Below are positions 46,245 to 58,113 of a stretch of 64,000 nucleotides of DNA, in pieces. Both the position numbers and the translations under genes were made by a program. The stretch covers positions 955,545 to 1,019,544 of the forward strand of contig NW_024881627.1 in the NCBI RefSeq assembly GCF_019059575.1. Reading direction: 5' to 3'. This DNA comes from Amphibalanus amphitrite. Its lineage: Eukaryota; Arthropoda; Thecostraca; Balanomorpha; Balanidae. A model generated the notes under the pieces. That model saw only the letters and a list, made by a program, of their open reading frames with translations, searched no databases and was not told the DNA's origin. Position 1 is the stretch's first letter. Each line of letters begins with the position of its first letter.

Positions 46245-49200
46245 TCAGACCTTCTTGTCGAGTGACAGCGCCGCCGCCTTGGGGTACTCGAAGGTGCCCA
46301 TGAACAGCATGGTGTGCATCATCTTGTCGTAGATGACGTACATGAAGGGGTGGTCGCAGATGAAGGCCCGCGGGCTGACGGGCCGGCTGGTGCGCATGGT
46401 GATGAGCGCCGTGGCAGCGGCCGCCTCGGCTCCCTCCTCGTTCACCTCGAGGAAGGTCTTGTGCAGCGCGCTGCCCAGCACCAGGTTACCCGACTTGGAG
46501 AAGCCGTTCAGGTTAGCCGCCGACGCGTTGAACAGGCTCTCGAAGCCGAGCTCAGACAGCTCCTGTTGATAGACAAGGGTAGGGTCACGGCGGCGATCGG
46601 GACAGCGAACATTTCAGGAAGGAACAGAGTCAGCAGCCGAGTAAATAATAGAGCAGCATGTTCAGGGGCAATAAAAGGCCAGGCTAAGGAAATAGTTCAT
46701 GTACCGTCATTCCACACTAAGTCCGCCCTTTTTATACGAATCACCCTGCTCCCTCCACTCTACCCTACTCCCTCCTCCTGTTCCACTCACGTCGCTCATA
46801 TCGTAGTTCTCCTCGATGCGGAACTTGGGCACGGTGACGTTCTTGATGTCCACCTGCCACAGCATTTCGATGGCGTTGCGGAACACCTGCGGCGTCAGCC
46901 TGGAGACGGTGTGGTTGAGCGCGCCGTCGCGGAACGGCGGCAGCAGCAGGAACATGCTGATCTGTTCGCCCAGGTAGGGCAGCTCCAGGACGTGCGCCTG
47001 CAGCTCCTCAGAGACACCTGGTGGGCAGATTGCGAGATGAACGGAGTGCTATACACGGGCCGGTGCAGCGACGGCGTGCTAAGCGATGACGGCATCGTAT
47101 AGGCGATTTTATGTCACGCTCTAGTGTTATCGCAGGAGACGAATTTGATGCTAGTCGTTATCTAAATTGACGGGTCAATGAACGAAATTCAATCAATCAA
47201 ATGAAATTTGCTACCTCCAGATCTAATTGAACTCTTCCAAGATAAGTTATGGTTCTCTATGAAATCGGTATCGGAAGAAAAAAGGCTCATTTTCCAATTC
47301 AGATTTCCGTCAGATACAATTTTTCCGCCGGCCGTTCAATGTCCGTCACGTCCAAATAGGTATCGTCATTTACCGAAGTTGAAGGCGCCGCTCTGCGTCA
47401 TGTAGTTGACAAAGGTGAATTGCTCCTTGGACGAGTAGAACAGGCCCAGCTTGGTCTTCTCCGGCTTGAACTGCGAGTACCACGTGCCCTTGAAGTAGGC
47501 AGCGTTCGCCTGAAAATAGCACATGGCCGGGTGATGACGCTGCCTGGACTAACTGGCAATCGTCGGCCCCGACAAATAGCACAGCACGGTAAAACCGAAT
47601 AGCATTCGCTCAGCGTTTATGGGCCTCCTCCTGTAGAAAGGAAGTAAGACTGTATAACGTGCACGGATACGTCCAACTCCAAGCTTGGAACAGATAACCA
47701 CACGCTCTTAGCATATAGAATACCTACTGCGAAACCTTGCATCACTGGCCGTGCAATCGTCACACTCCCTAAAATGACCTCGCCCCCGGGAAGACTGTCT
47801 AGTGTCTACTCACCAGGACCATGCGCGTGCTGGCGTCCACGGCGCCGGCCGGGATCAGGTTCCTGATCCGGTTGGCCGTCTGGGTCTCCACCCACTGGTT
47901 GATAGACTGGCGAGCCTCCTCGCTGAAAGGGAACGACAACGGTGGTTATTAGTCGCTGATAGTCGATTGTCGTTGATAGTCGCACCTGACGTGGGAATTT
48001 GAACTGAGGTGGGTGCCTCACTGCAGAGTTTATCCGAATCGAAAGCATTTTAATTCGAAAGCCGTTTCGGCACGAATAGTTACCAAGGGCAATTGCGCTA
48101 CCCCGTTAAAATCCTTGTGATTTGTAGGTAATCGCAGAATGGACGTCGAATATTGTTGGCGGAGTAAACGTCGAAAAGCAAATCCCTAGAGTAGCCGAGC
48201 ATAATTAGTATGCGAAGGCGTCTCACCTGTGCTTTCTGAAGTCGAGCATCTCCAGTTCGTCGTGGAAGAGCTCCGTCATACATTCCTTCACCTCCTCAGT
48301 CTTGTCAAAGTACAGCCTGAAAACAGCGAGAAAAAAATATTAGCAGGAACCGAGGTTAGTGCTAAGCGCGATGAAGTATTGCCAACAACTATCTAGTATC
48401 TACGGAGTGTCAGGGTGGATGCCTACTAGTCTACTGTTTAAAAGTTTATAAAGTTTAAGTCTGTAAGTTTGCACACCGCGGATGTGGGCATGACATGAAT
48501 GAGCTAAATCCTCCTTCGCAACACCGAGGAAAATGAGATAATATCTTTGCTACTGTTTCGTAACCAACTTAGCTTGTTTTCCTGAAGAGCTGTTTCCAAA
48601 CCTCACCCAAAGCGGTCATTAAACCGCAGCAACCTATTTCTACCAGACTGAGGCGGTGACTAACTTTTCAGTTTACCGGCATAAGCATGTGTTTCCGATA
48701 CTGCGAACCGTTTCGTACCGTAGAAACGAAGAGCCACGATAGCCACAATGGAAACACTTCTTAAATGGGATCGGTACATCGTGCATATAAATAGGCGCAA
48801 CTGGTAATCGAATAAAGCTTTGTTAAAATGATGACATTTTGTCAATAAATGAGATTCATAACAAGCGAACAAAATGAACATAAACTCTTTTATTTAAATT
48901 TCGCCATTTACCACCCCACTGGCCGCCGGCGCTTTCATCGAGACCGCGCTGGCCGAAGCGGGCACGACGTTTGTGTTCATAGATGGCGCTACTGGTAAAC
49001 GCCTGAATGTATGCTGTACCGCATTACACTATGTACTTACACACCGCGTTCGCAGGCGCCTGCAGGGATGCTGCACCGCAATACAACATACGTGGGAAAC
49101 ATTCTAGATTGCCCGTTGCCCTACCTGTTGGCGACACGCAGCGTGTTCTTGTCGGTCTTCTTGTCGTCCATTTTGCGGATGTCCTGCCAGAAGTGGATGA

Positions 49201-50859
49201 AGCGGAAGGCGCGCATCACGTCCACCTTGGTGAGGTTGGTCAGCCCCATGGCCTCCTCCATGGCCAGCAGGGTGTCGCCCTCGGCGCCGAAATAGGCCAG
49301 CGACAGGGCGCACCACAGCGAGTGTGGCGAGTAGAACACGTTACGGTCCTGCCGGATACCAGACAGAACGCCGAGAGTGAGTGAAGGGAAAACGTTTTGA
49401 CGTTGGCAGTTGTATACAAGCTAGGCAGTAACGACTTACATGAAAACGTATATCGATAATGCTCGACATGAGCCCCGTCTCGACTGTTCGGGACAGCCGT
49501 CAGCCGACTGCTGAGAGATCTATGGAGTCAGACGTCTGGCCTTGCTGGGAGTTGTATCGACCCGACCAGTCTAACTTCAAGGGCAAACGGAAGGTGACAA
49601 AGTGGCTGATATGCGGGCTTTCGCAGTAATTAATGCTGATAAATGCAAGGCATGGGTGTTTGAAAGGCATAGGCGCCAGCACAGGATACACGAAAGTGTA
49701 ATACATGTTGACCTCTGATACGGTCAAAAACCAAAACCAGGTAACGAACATGCAGACACTTAAATATAGGACAGCCACATAGGCGCTTTAATTGGCTTAG
49801 TGATCTGAATGAGTTTTACCCTGGCTTGACACCACGCGCCTGTTTATTCTCAAAACGTCAGACTAAGCGTTCCGTTCCGGTGTTTGACAGTGACCTCGGG
49901 TGAACAGACACAACTACCACCAATAGTACCGAGAACGGGCAGCTGGGTCAGCGTAAGTTCCGGCTGTGACGTCAGGTGACCTATGGACCCCTTGCTGTCC
50001 ACACATCCTCCCTCTCTCCCTCTCTAACACCCTTATCTCTCTTCCTGTCCGTCCTGGAACGACTCACGCACGGTAATTACTACGAGTACCGAGGTCAACC
50101 TTCCCTAATGCGACACAGAACAGGCCACGAAGATGAGTGGATGACGTGGGTGCCGAAAATGCGGAAATGATAACACCGGAAGTGTGTGTGTGGGGGGGGG
50201 GGGAGTTCGCGAAAAACGACGCGTTTCGCTGGAACGGATCTAATGATTGGACAGGGTATACGAGTTTCAAGGACGTATGATGATGGAATAAAGCTGACAT
50301 GAAAATAAGGCGGATCATAAACATTGTACAGCTTTGCTGATTCGGGGAGTAGGAAGTAACTACGTGGTAATAACACACATTCGTCGCAGTCAGCTCATCG
50401 TTTCGAAGGCTGCACCTATCGAAAGACCAAACTTTGTTTCCGTTTTAAGCAGAACAATTCAACATAAAAACGTATTTCAAAAGGGCATCGTGATAAACGG
50501 GAACGAGCACTAAGTATTTTATCAGTCCTGATCAACCTGGCATCCTGAATTAGCATTGAAATAGGTCAGCATCGACTATCAGTAGGTACCTATTCCCTAA
50601 ACCAAGCTAGAAATATCAAATTCTCTCATTTTCTCCACATTAAATCCTCAGCCGGTTCAGCCTATCTCGGTTCCCCTACCTCTGCCAGCGCTGAGGAGTG
50701 CAGTCTCTGGAACAGCCGCATGGCAAAGTCGTGCGAGCCGCTGATGTAGATGGCCTGCGCGTTGGTGACGTTTGTCTGCGTGTCGTCGCTGGTGAGGCAC
50801 TGGGCGTGGCTTCCGACCACCATCGCCAACAGGGCGGTCACAACCACCAGCAGATTCAT
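46245..50859 (-). CDS. Secreted serpin, inhibitory type
   Basis: Seven coding exons give 427 aa: 50859-50680, 49348-49125, 48316-48227, 47922-47814, 47509-47374, 47017-46791 and 46562-46245. All introns are GT-AG and phases agree. Residues 1-19 are a signal peptide (MNLLVVVTALLAMVVGSHA), so the protein acts extracellularly, trapping serine or cysteine proteases. Serpin landmarks are DRNVFYSPHSLWCALSLAYF (helix B), SINQWVETQT, VLANAAYFKGTW (breach/signature), LELPYLGEQISMFLLLP, VTVPKFRIEENYD and the C-terminal FICDHPFMYVIYD. The hinge of the reactive loop is NEEGAEAAAATA (363-374), the small-residue pattern needed for loop insertion, so inhibition is likely. The loop continues LITMRTSRPVSPRA and carries several Arg, which makes trypsin-like targets plausible. 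Several N-x-S/T sites are present. No ER-retention signal is seen. Confidence 0.93.
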
Positions 50860-53440
50860 CTTGGGCGGCGCGGACTCTGGAACAGATAGAGACATGGGTA
50901 AAGACGACATCCTCAATGGTGAATACAGTGCCTGTTACACAAAGAACACGCGGTGATCGATTTCATCCTCTGAGGCGTGGTCTCTGTAACGTATACACAG
51001 ACACATGCAGAGACGATGACCCTGGAGTTATTCCCATCGCGCAGCATCTGCTACAAAGACATGCACACATGGTGACTGCGTCATTCCCATTGGTATACGG
51101 TCTCTGCACCACCTGGCACATTGACTCACCCACACGTGACGGGTGATGCGGGCTGATCAGCGGGACAGAGAGCGGATTTTGACACACAATCGACCCCGAG
51201 GTAGGCACACTCAGGCACGGTGAGGCCAGGATCACGTCATCAGGAGAGGCCGACACCGTATCATTTGCATTGCATTGATTTTAGATATGCACAGAGGTGA
51301 CATCCAGGTGCTTTTCCAGCTCCCCAGACCCCGCTGACGGCGTACATAGACGTGTGATGGCAGAACGTCACGCCCTGAATCATGCGTCACGCGCCACACT
51401 GTGCAGTGTGCAGTTTAGACTCCAGTCGGTTGGCCGCAATCCGTGCAGTCGTCACACTCTGGTAAAATCGACCCACCCCAGCCCGCTCGGACCGTCTCGT
51501 ACCGGTATACGGTGCAGCCCAGCGGCTTACAGTCACGTTCGAAAAAGGCTGACCGAGCTACTGCGCTGCGGTGAGCAAGCGGCCAGGCGCTCAGAGAAAC
51601 GGTAAGCCGGGGCCTCAGACCTGCGGAGAACAAAGTCCCACGGTTGGAGTGAGGTGTAGCCTTGAGCCTAGGTATGAGGCTGACCAATATCAGAGGAGCG
51701 CAGTCAAAACCATCTCTGCTGACTATGGTTGGTGGCCAACCACCCACTACCCGTCCGGTAGATGACAGACACCATCTGTCTGTAGACAGACAGACAGATG
51801 AGTTTGCTGACAGACAGATGATGTAACAGGCCGACTGATTCCGACGCCCCCTAAGGTCATCATCAACCCACGGCCCACGGAAGAGATGGACCGATGTCCT
51901 TTACTGGCAGTGAGGCACAGCCACTCCGCGGGGGGGGGGGGATTCAGAGGGACGGTAATGGAGCCTAGCCAGAACTGCACGCACGCACCCGGGCAGGCTC
52001 GGTCCCGGGGGTTTCCGCGTGGCCTCCCGTCGTCCCTGCGATGTTATACGGACCGTGACCGGTCGGTAAACGACACTGCTGTGCGTGCGTGCCGCCAAAC
52101 TGCTCACTGAGAGCTGCTATAGCGGCTATTGAATAGACCCAGCGGACCATAACAGACTCATAAAACATCCATTAACTAAAGGAAGGAGCGCTGGGTAATG
52201 ACACTAAGAAGTGATCAACAGGGTAGCCGACGCAGGAAGACTCGCACTAACGTGTGACTGCTAACCAGTAGGTAGGAAGGCATCTGTCGAGGTGGCTATT
52301 TATCGATTGAACACTGGCAAGTATCACCGCCATGCCTAACAGCATGTTGTAATGTATGCGGTGGTACCCGCATGGTGGATCGACATGGCTGCGACTCGGC
52401 TGTCATTCGAGTCGCATTATCACTATTACCACGGTACCGTCATCGTAGGAAGAACTGCGTTGTGCAACGTTTATGCCGTAATATTATTCTCGGAAATGGA
52501 ACTTGGAACGACAGTCGACCGGCAGCGCAAGGCAGGGATATTCGATCATTTGCCGAAATAATGTCCCAGGCTGTAACAAATATCAACATCAAAGAAGATT
52601 TAATAGCTAATTTATTTTGTCGTTTACCGTTATAAAAGATTAAGCAGGAGCTTGAGTTGAACAATCGGGGAATATCGCCTGCAATTATGATCATTGAGCT
52701 TAAAATTGGGCTAATGACTAAACAATAAGGGCAACAAAATACAGGAAGCCGGGACTAAAATAAGTGCAGCAATACTACCTTCATGAACAGGTTGCGAAAT
52801 ATAGTTGCCATTTTTATCGCAAACATGATATGTAAATAAAATAAAAATGAATTAAAAAACTCAATGAGTTTGCGGCCAGTTGAAGTCACTGAAAGAAGCA
52901 AAGCGTGACATGTTGTGCAACCACGCGCAGTTTTACTACTGTTCAGGTACACATTCTGACAGCTACCCAGAATTTCGACAAAGACCAGGGTCTTTCCAAT
53001 ATGATCTGCTGGTTTGAAAGGTACATTTCAATTTTCAATAATTTGTCATTTAACAAAAGGAGTGATAGTTTTTTTGGTCGTTGACAACAAAAATATATTG
53101 ATATGATAGACGGCTTTTCCGAGAATGTGACATCATCATATGATAAACGTTGACAAGTTTGTTGGCTCTCTGACGTTGTCCGCCGACGGGAGGTATACCG
53201 GTTAATGTCAAGTGTCGGCAGTTCAGTCCGGCATGGTGCGTATCCGGGTCAGGGTTAGGGGGCCGGTCTGACCGACACGCTCCTGCACCGGCCGTAGGAC
53301 AAAGACGAGACGCCGAGCTGCCGGGCGCAGTCGAGAGCTGGGCGGGCGGCAGAGAGGAGCACAATTCTAATACAATGCTAATAATGTTCATGTTTTCAAG
53401 AATTCAGGCTGTCCCTTAGCATATGTAAGATGCAATGTTT
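50860..53440. other. Upstream region of the serpin gene
   Basis: This is expected to contain the serpin promoter. It holds a short gacagacaga microsatellite at about 51785 and poly-G at 51929. No coding exon was recognised. Confidence 0.3.
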
Positions 53441-56400
53441 CTGCCGGCCGGACTTAAATGCTAACTATGACACTGCAAAAGTCGTTCTCTCTAAAATTTA
53501 CAAAAAGATGCACCTACATATATAAAGACCTTGCTCATTGCAGCCGGGCAGTTTTGATGAGAAGAAGAAAGACGACGTACCCTTCTGAACAACTCTTCTA
53601 ATTGTCTGCGCGCGAATACCACCGGCTGGAATACACCTAGCTGGCCTATCCAGCCGGCAACACAGCGGCACAAAAGCCCCTCGAGTCCCGACAACACAAT
53701 GGAGGCGGCAGCAGCTGTTGCAACTGCTTCACTCCGGCCACCACTCCGGGACAAGGTCGGGTGGCGGTCACCGTCCGTCGGGCTTTGTGCGCAGTCGGGA
53801 GACCATCTATCCGTCTGCCACTACCCAGGAGATGCGACTGTGTGCGTTCGGGCTTGAGTGTGTATGGGCGTATGAGCGGAAGAATTGAGTGCGTTGCTTG
53901 GAGCTCGGCGGCAAGCAGCTCTATCGACACAGTCCACCACGACCTCTGCGAGCGTGTATCCGAGGTCCAGTCCGCGTAAACATGTCAGAGATCTGTGTGC
54001 GGTACTTGATCTCGCACAGTGCCGTACTATCCCGTATTCTAATAGACGCTGTGTAGATACATGAAGCTTGCGCCACACACAGACACGCAGACACCTTTCT
54101 TACACAATATGGGACGGTGAGTATAATATGGAAATATTCAGTTCAAAACACTGCATTAGCACCGCCACGCCAGGACGACATGTAAAAGGTTCAGACGAAA
54201 CGCGTTGCATCAAACCAGAAGGATGGTAAAGGGGAGAGGCGAGAAAACTTCCTGATGTTTAACCAAAGAACGGAGAACCACTCATAATTAACGGTCCATG
54301 TAGGAAAAATAGACTCGTACATCATCAGCAATTTAGCCGAAACAGATGAACAATAGCATCTTTCATCATGAGTGGATACCCTCGCATCATATTCGGTCAG
54401 GTAAAAACGGGCCTCATGCATGAGTAGTATCACTGGCAGCAGGAAACTAGCCAAGGAAGCATCGGCTCAATCCATTTTGAGACGGATTCGAGCCCACATC
54501 CAGCGCACGAACCCGGTGGGCCCGGATACATGCCGGTTGCAAAACGGTGCCTACCCAGGCGCAGCGCGCTAAACCGTGGCGTAACATGCGCACGAGGCGT
54601 TTCGTGGCGCTGTTGAGACACATCTCCACCTTCCTCGGTCTCTGTTCCACATGAGGTCATTCGGCGGTGTTTCAATATCCGCCGCCCGGTGAGGTAAGCT
54701 CCGTACGTGTGGTTCCTGCGGGGAGTGTGTCCTGCAGTATCCCGGGTAAGTATCCGGGAGCAGCGCCAGGTCCTGCTCAGAGGACACCCGTGTCAAGGCC
54801 AGCTCAGGGTCAGAGTCCCGGACCTCAGACGGTCAGCTGATTAGTCAGCTGATTACGCCACGACCGGCCCAGTCGAGCACGTGCTTTCTCTTTCCGCTCC
54901 TTTCACTGGACGGACGGCGCGGGCGGGCGGTACGGTGCGGCCAACGGAGGCTCGGTCTCGACACCGGCCGCCACCGCCGGCGACCACCGCAGCAGCCGCT
55001 CCTTCATACACGTCCACGACCGCCGGCCGGATGCAGTATCGCACAGCCGCAGCTTTCACCTCGCCCACTTCACCACAGTCTTATAGCCACCACCACCGCC
55101 ACCGGGTGACAGCCGGGCCCGGGTGACAGACAGATGTCCACCGGAGCAGAGCGGCCAGCTGGAGACGACTCCGTGCACCGATCCTGTACCCGGATGTGTG
55201 CGTCGCACCGCCGAGCTGCTTTCTTTCTCCGAGATGGGCCGATTACCGACAATAGGGGTCGGTGGCGCGCGCACAATGGTGGCGGTTAGACTGAGTGATA
55301 GCGATTGCCGCTCGCTGCAGATGCGGGACAGGGATGGTAAGCGTGGCGATGGCGGTAGCCGGTAGGAGGGGTGGCAGGCCATGGATGCGGGTCATTATTT
55401 AGCATTCACGGAGTCGCGACAGCTGAGTCCCAAACCGAATGGCAGTTTTCGTGAGCGTCCGAGCCCTCGTGCTATATGTAAGCTACTTAAATTGCTATTT
55501 TGGCACTTAAGAATCTTCTTATCCCGACCTAATTTTAAAACTAAGCTTTGGAGTAACATTAGGGTCGTTAGCCCGAGACAATGTAATTAATGAACATGAC
55601 CTCAATTCGTTGCATGGTTTGCAGACCGTGCAAAGCTAATAAATGGAGCACCGGGCACTATGGATTATTACAACAGGTCCGTAACTGCAAACCGCTTCGC
55701 ATAGATAAGCTGTCGGGAAAGCGATGAGACTGCACGAATGAGGCCACCACTTAGCAAACGGATACATTATGCACATTTTCATACATCAGTGTGTTAACGA
55801 AAAACTCTAGCAAAAGCATATCGATTAATTATTAGCCCTTTGGGATCCAACAGAGTGCAATTAGGTGCACCTACTTGTCCAGTAACTGATTCAAAGTGAG
55901 ACAGCTGCATGCGCCATTTCAATGATTTCAATGATAAAACTCGTTAAAGACGGGCGATGACTCAGGTGTGATACGCTGGAAACATGTAAGTACGTGCAAA
56001 ACGTGCAAAACGCATTTCACTTTCTCAGAATCGCAACGGAAGTGTACGATGATCCGTCGTGATAGCGCCGTTCCAAAACAGCCCAACACCCTCTTTCCGG
56101 AGATCCGACATTGCGCCACCACTGTGTCGCTGCCAGCTCTGACCCATATGTTGCACTCAGCACTGCGCTGCGTTAGGAACAGGGAACGGGGCACGGAGGG
56201 AGGGTCAGGGTCACCTTAGCTCGCCCCCTAGATCGGATCAATACGACGAGCCACAGACGTCCGGTGTGGACCCGAGCATCTGCACAACTCCGACCAGTCT
56301 GGGTATGGAGATTACCTGGTCCGGTAAATACATATGTAACGAGCCAGGTGACAAAGGGCCACTGTACTGGTTCACTTTGAGGGCCTGACCTCTCCGTTAG

Positions 56401-57400
56401 TCAATGCGCACCCGCAGATCTGCTGTCCGTCTGTCATTTCCCCGCAGGCCACACGGCGGCTGTTTCAACACAGCCACTGCACCGGCCTGCTCCCACGACC
56501 CACTGAGGTAGGGCAGGGGTGGCGGACAGCCGGGCACGACCCTCCCGCGGGGATGATCACCGACTCTGGGTCACCGTGCCACCCCATACACCAGCACAGT
56601 CAGAGAAAACCGCGGCATACCGCGTCCGCGGCACATCTCCTTCACTCGGCTCTCGGAGTAGTAACTAGGGCGGAACGTAGACGACCACACGGCGTCCTTC
56701 ACAGAGACTGGGACGGCGGCACCGGGCGGTGACAACACCTGTAGTCCGGTGAAAGGAGACAGATCCGGATACCTGCGGTCAGCGGTGACATGTCCTTTCC
56801 ATACCGCACCATACAGCCAGGCTATCCTACCGGTAGGTATGTGTTCGCCTGATAGAATCCAGCTCTGTCCCTTCACACTCACCTGTGTGAATACAATCAC
56901 CGACTGTTTGTGTCGTACCACTCTCCGTCTAGGCTCCTGTCGGGTCGGCGCAGCGGCGGTAACTGCCGGCCGGTCGGGTCCGCCGCACCGAGCCGCCGCC
57001 GCCGCCGCCGCCTCCGGTGACGTCAGAGACTGGCTGGAAATCCATCGCGTCATCCGCACGGCGGGGACAGGTACCGCGGGGAGGGGCGCACACAGCCGCT
57101 ATTTGAGTTCGGAAGTGGCCAAAATGTGATAACTCGTTAACCAGTTGACATTTTGCCAAGGAATTTTTATTGTATGTGAAGTCAACCGTAAGGTCACATA
57201 TGGGAACGTATGAGCATCCATGCTGATACATCATTGCCGTAAAAAAAATATTTTTGCTTGTAATCCGCGGATGACGGGTATATCCCATAACGTGGGTGAC
57301 TCGGGAGGGGATTCTGCATAGCTTCCCTGCTGTCTTCGAAACTACTCGTTCAATACTAAAAGTTCAAACGGCTTCTGATAGGAATAGCTGATAAACGAAA
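53441..57400. other. Unassigned region with CpG-rich blocks
   Basis: CpG-rich segments at 53640-53960, 54850-55380 and 56430-57100 may be promoters or first exons. One candidate 5' exon is at 55276 (MVAVRLSDSDCRSL...) ending at a consensus donor, gatg|gtaagc. A 162-codon minus frame at 56571-57059 contains an alanine run from GCC repeats. I recognise neither, so no gene is called. Confidence 0.25.
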
Positions 57401-57846
57401 CCTAACTTTGTCACAAAAGGTCATGGAAAGGTCATGGGTCACAAAAGGTCATGGAAAGGGTCATGGAAGGAAATGTATACATTTTTAAGGTCATGCGACA
57501 CATCTTTAATGGTCCATTTCGGCAAAAGCATCTACAAATGATGTCATCTGGGTCGTCCGATTCGAAACTATTTCCATTCGACAAATGAAGGTCAGGTCAC
57601 GGCGGGGTCAAAAAGGTCAAATTTTGAAGTTGAGCATTATCAACAAAATAGATGTGCATCGGATGCAATTTGAGCTATGGAACACGATGATGCTATTCAT
57701 TTTGGTTTTCGATGTCAAGAACGTACTGAAATTGCCTTTGCAATATCGAAAATTGTGATAAACTGACTACGGTAAAATGCTTCTGAAGATATCTGACTGA
57801 AACTTTCCAAAAGCAATGCAAATGTTACATACAAAAGCAAATGACG
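57400..57846. repeat. AGGTCA-rich dispersed repeat fragment
   Basis: Repeated aaaggtcatgg motifs are followed by aggtcaaattttgaagttg, gatgcaatttgagctatgg and acacgatgatgctatt. This order recurs at 61640-61730 and, inverted, at 3140-3260. It is a fragment of the same non-coding family carried inside the CCCGCGCCCC elements. Confidence 0.55.
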
Positions 57847-58113
57847 TTAAAATACTTTGTGAATGACCTCTCCTTGAAATTGTATGTAGGATATATTTTA
57901 CAAAAAGTCAAATAGAGAAATGATAAATTTTCGATCACGGATCTTTGTCAAATCACATTCAAAATTCAAAATTCAAAATTCAAAATTCATTTGAATTTTG
58001 AATGTGATTTGACAAAGATCCGTGATCGAAAATTTATCATTTCTGTATTTGACTTTTTGCAAAATATATCCTACATACAATTTCAAGGAGAGGTCATTCA
58101 CAAAGTATTTTAA
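57847..58113. repeat. 267-bp near-perfect palindrome
   Basis: The left arm starts ttaaaatactttgtgaatga and the right arm ends with its inverse at 58113. About 130 bp per arm pair with very few mismatches (agagaaatg versus catttctgt is one). The centre is a short CAAAATT tandem run (57957-57988). No coding potential is seen; a transcript would form a long hairpin. Confidence 0.9.
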
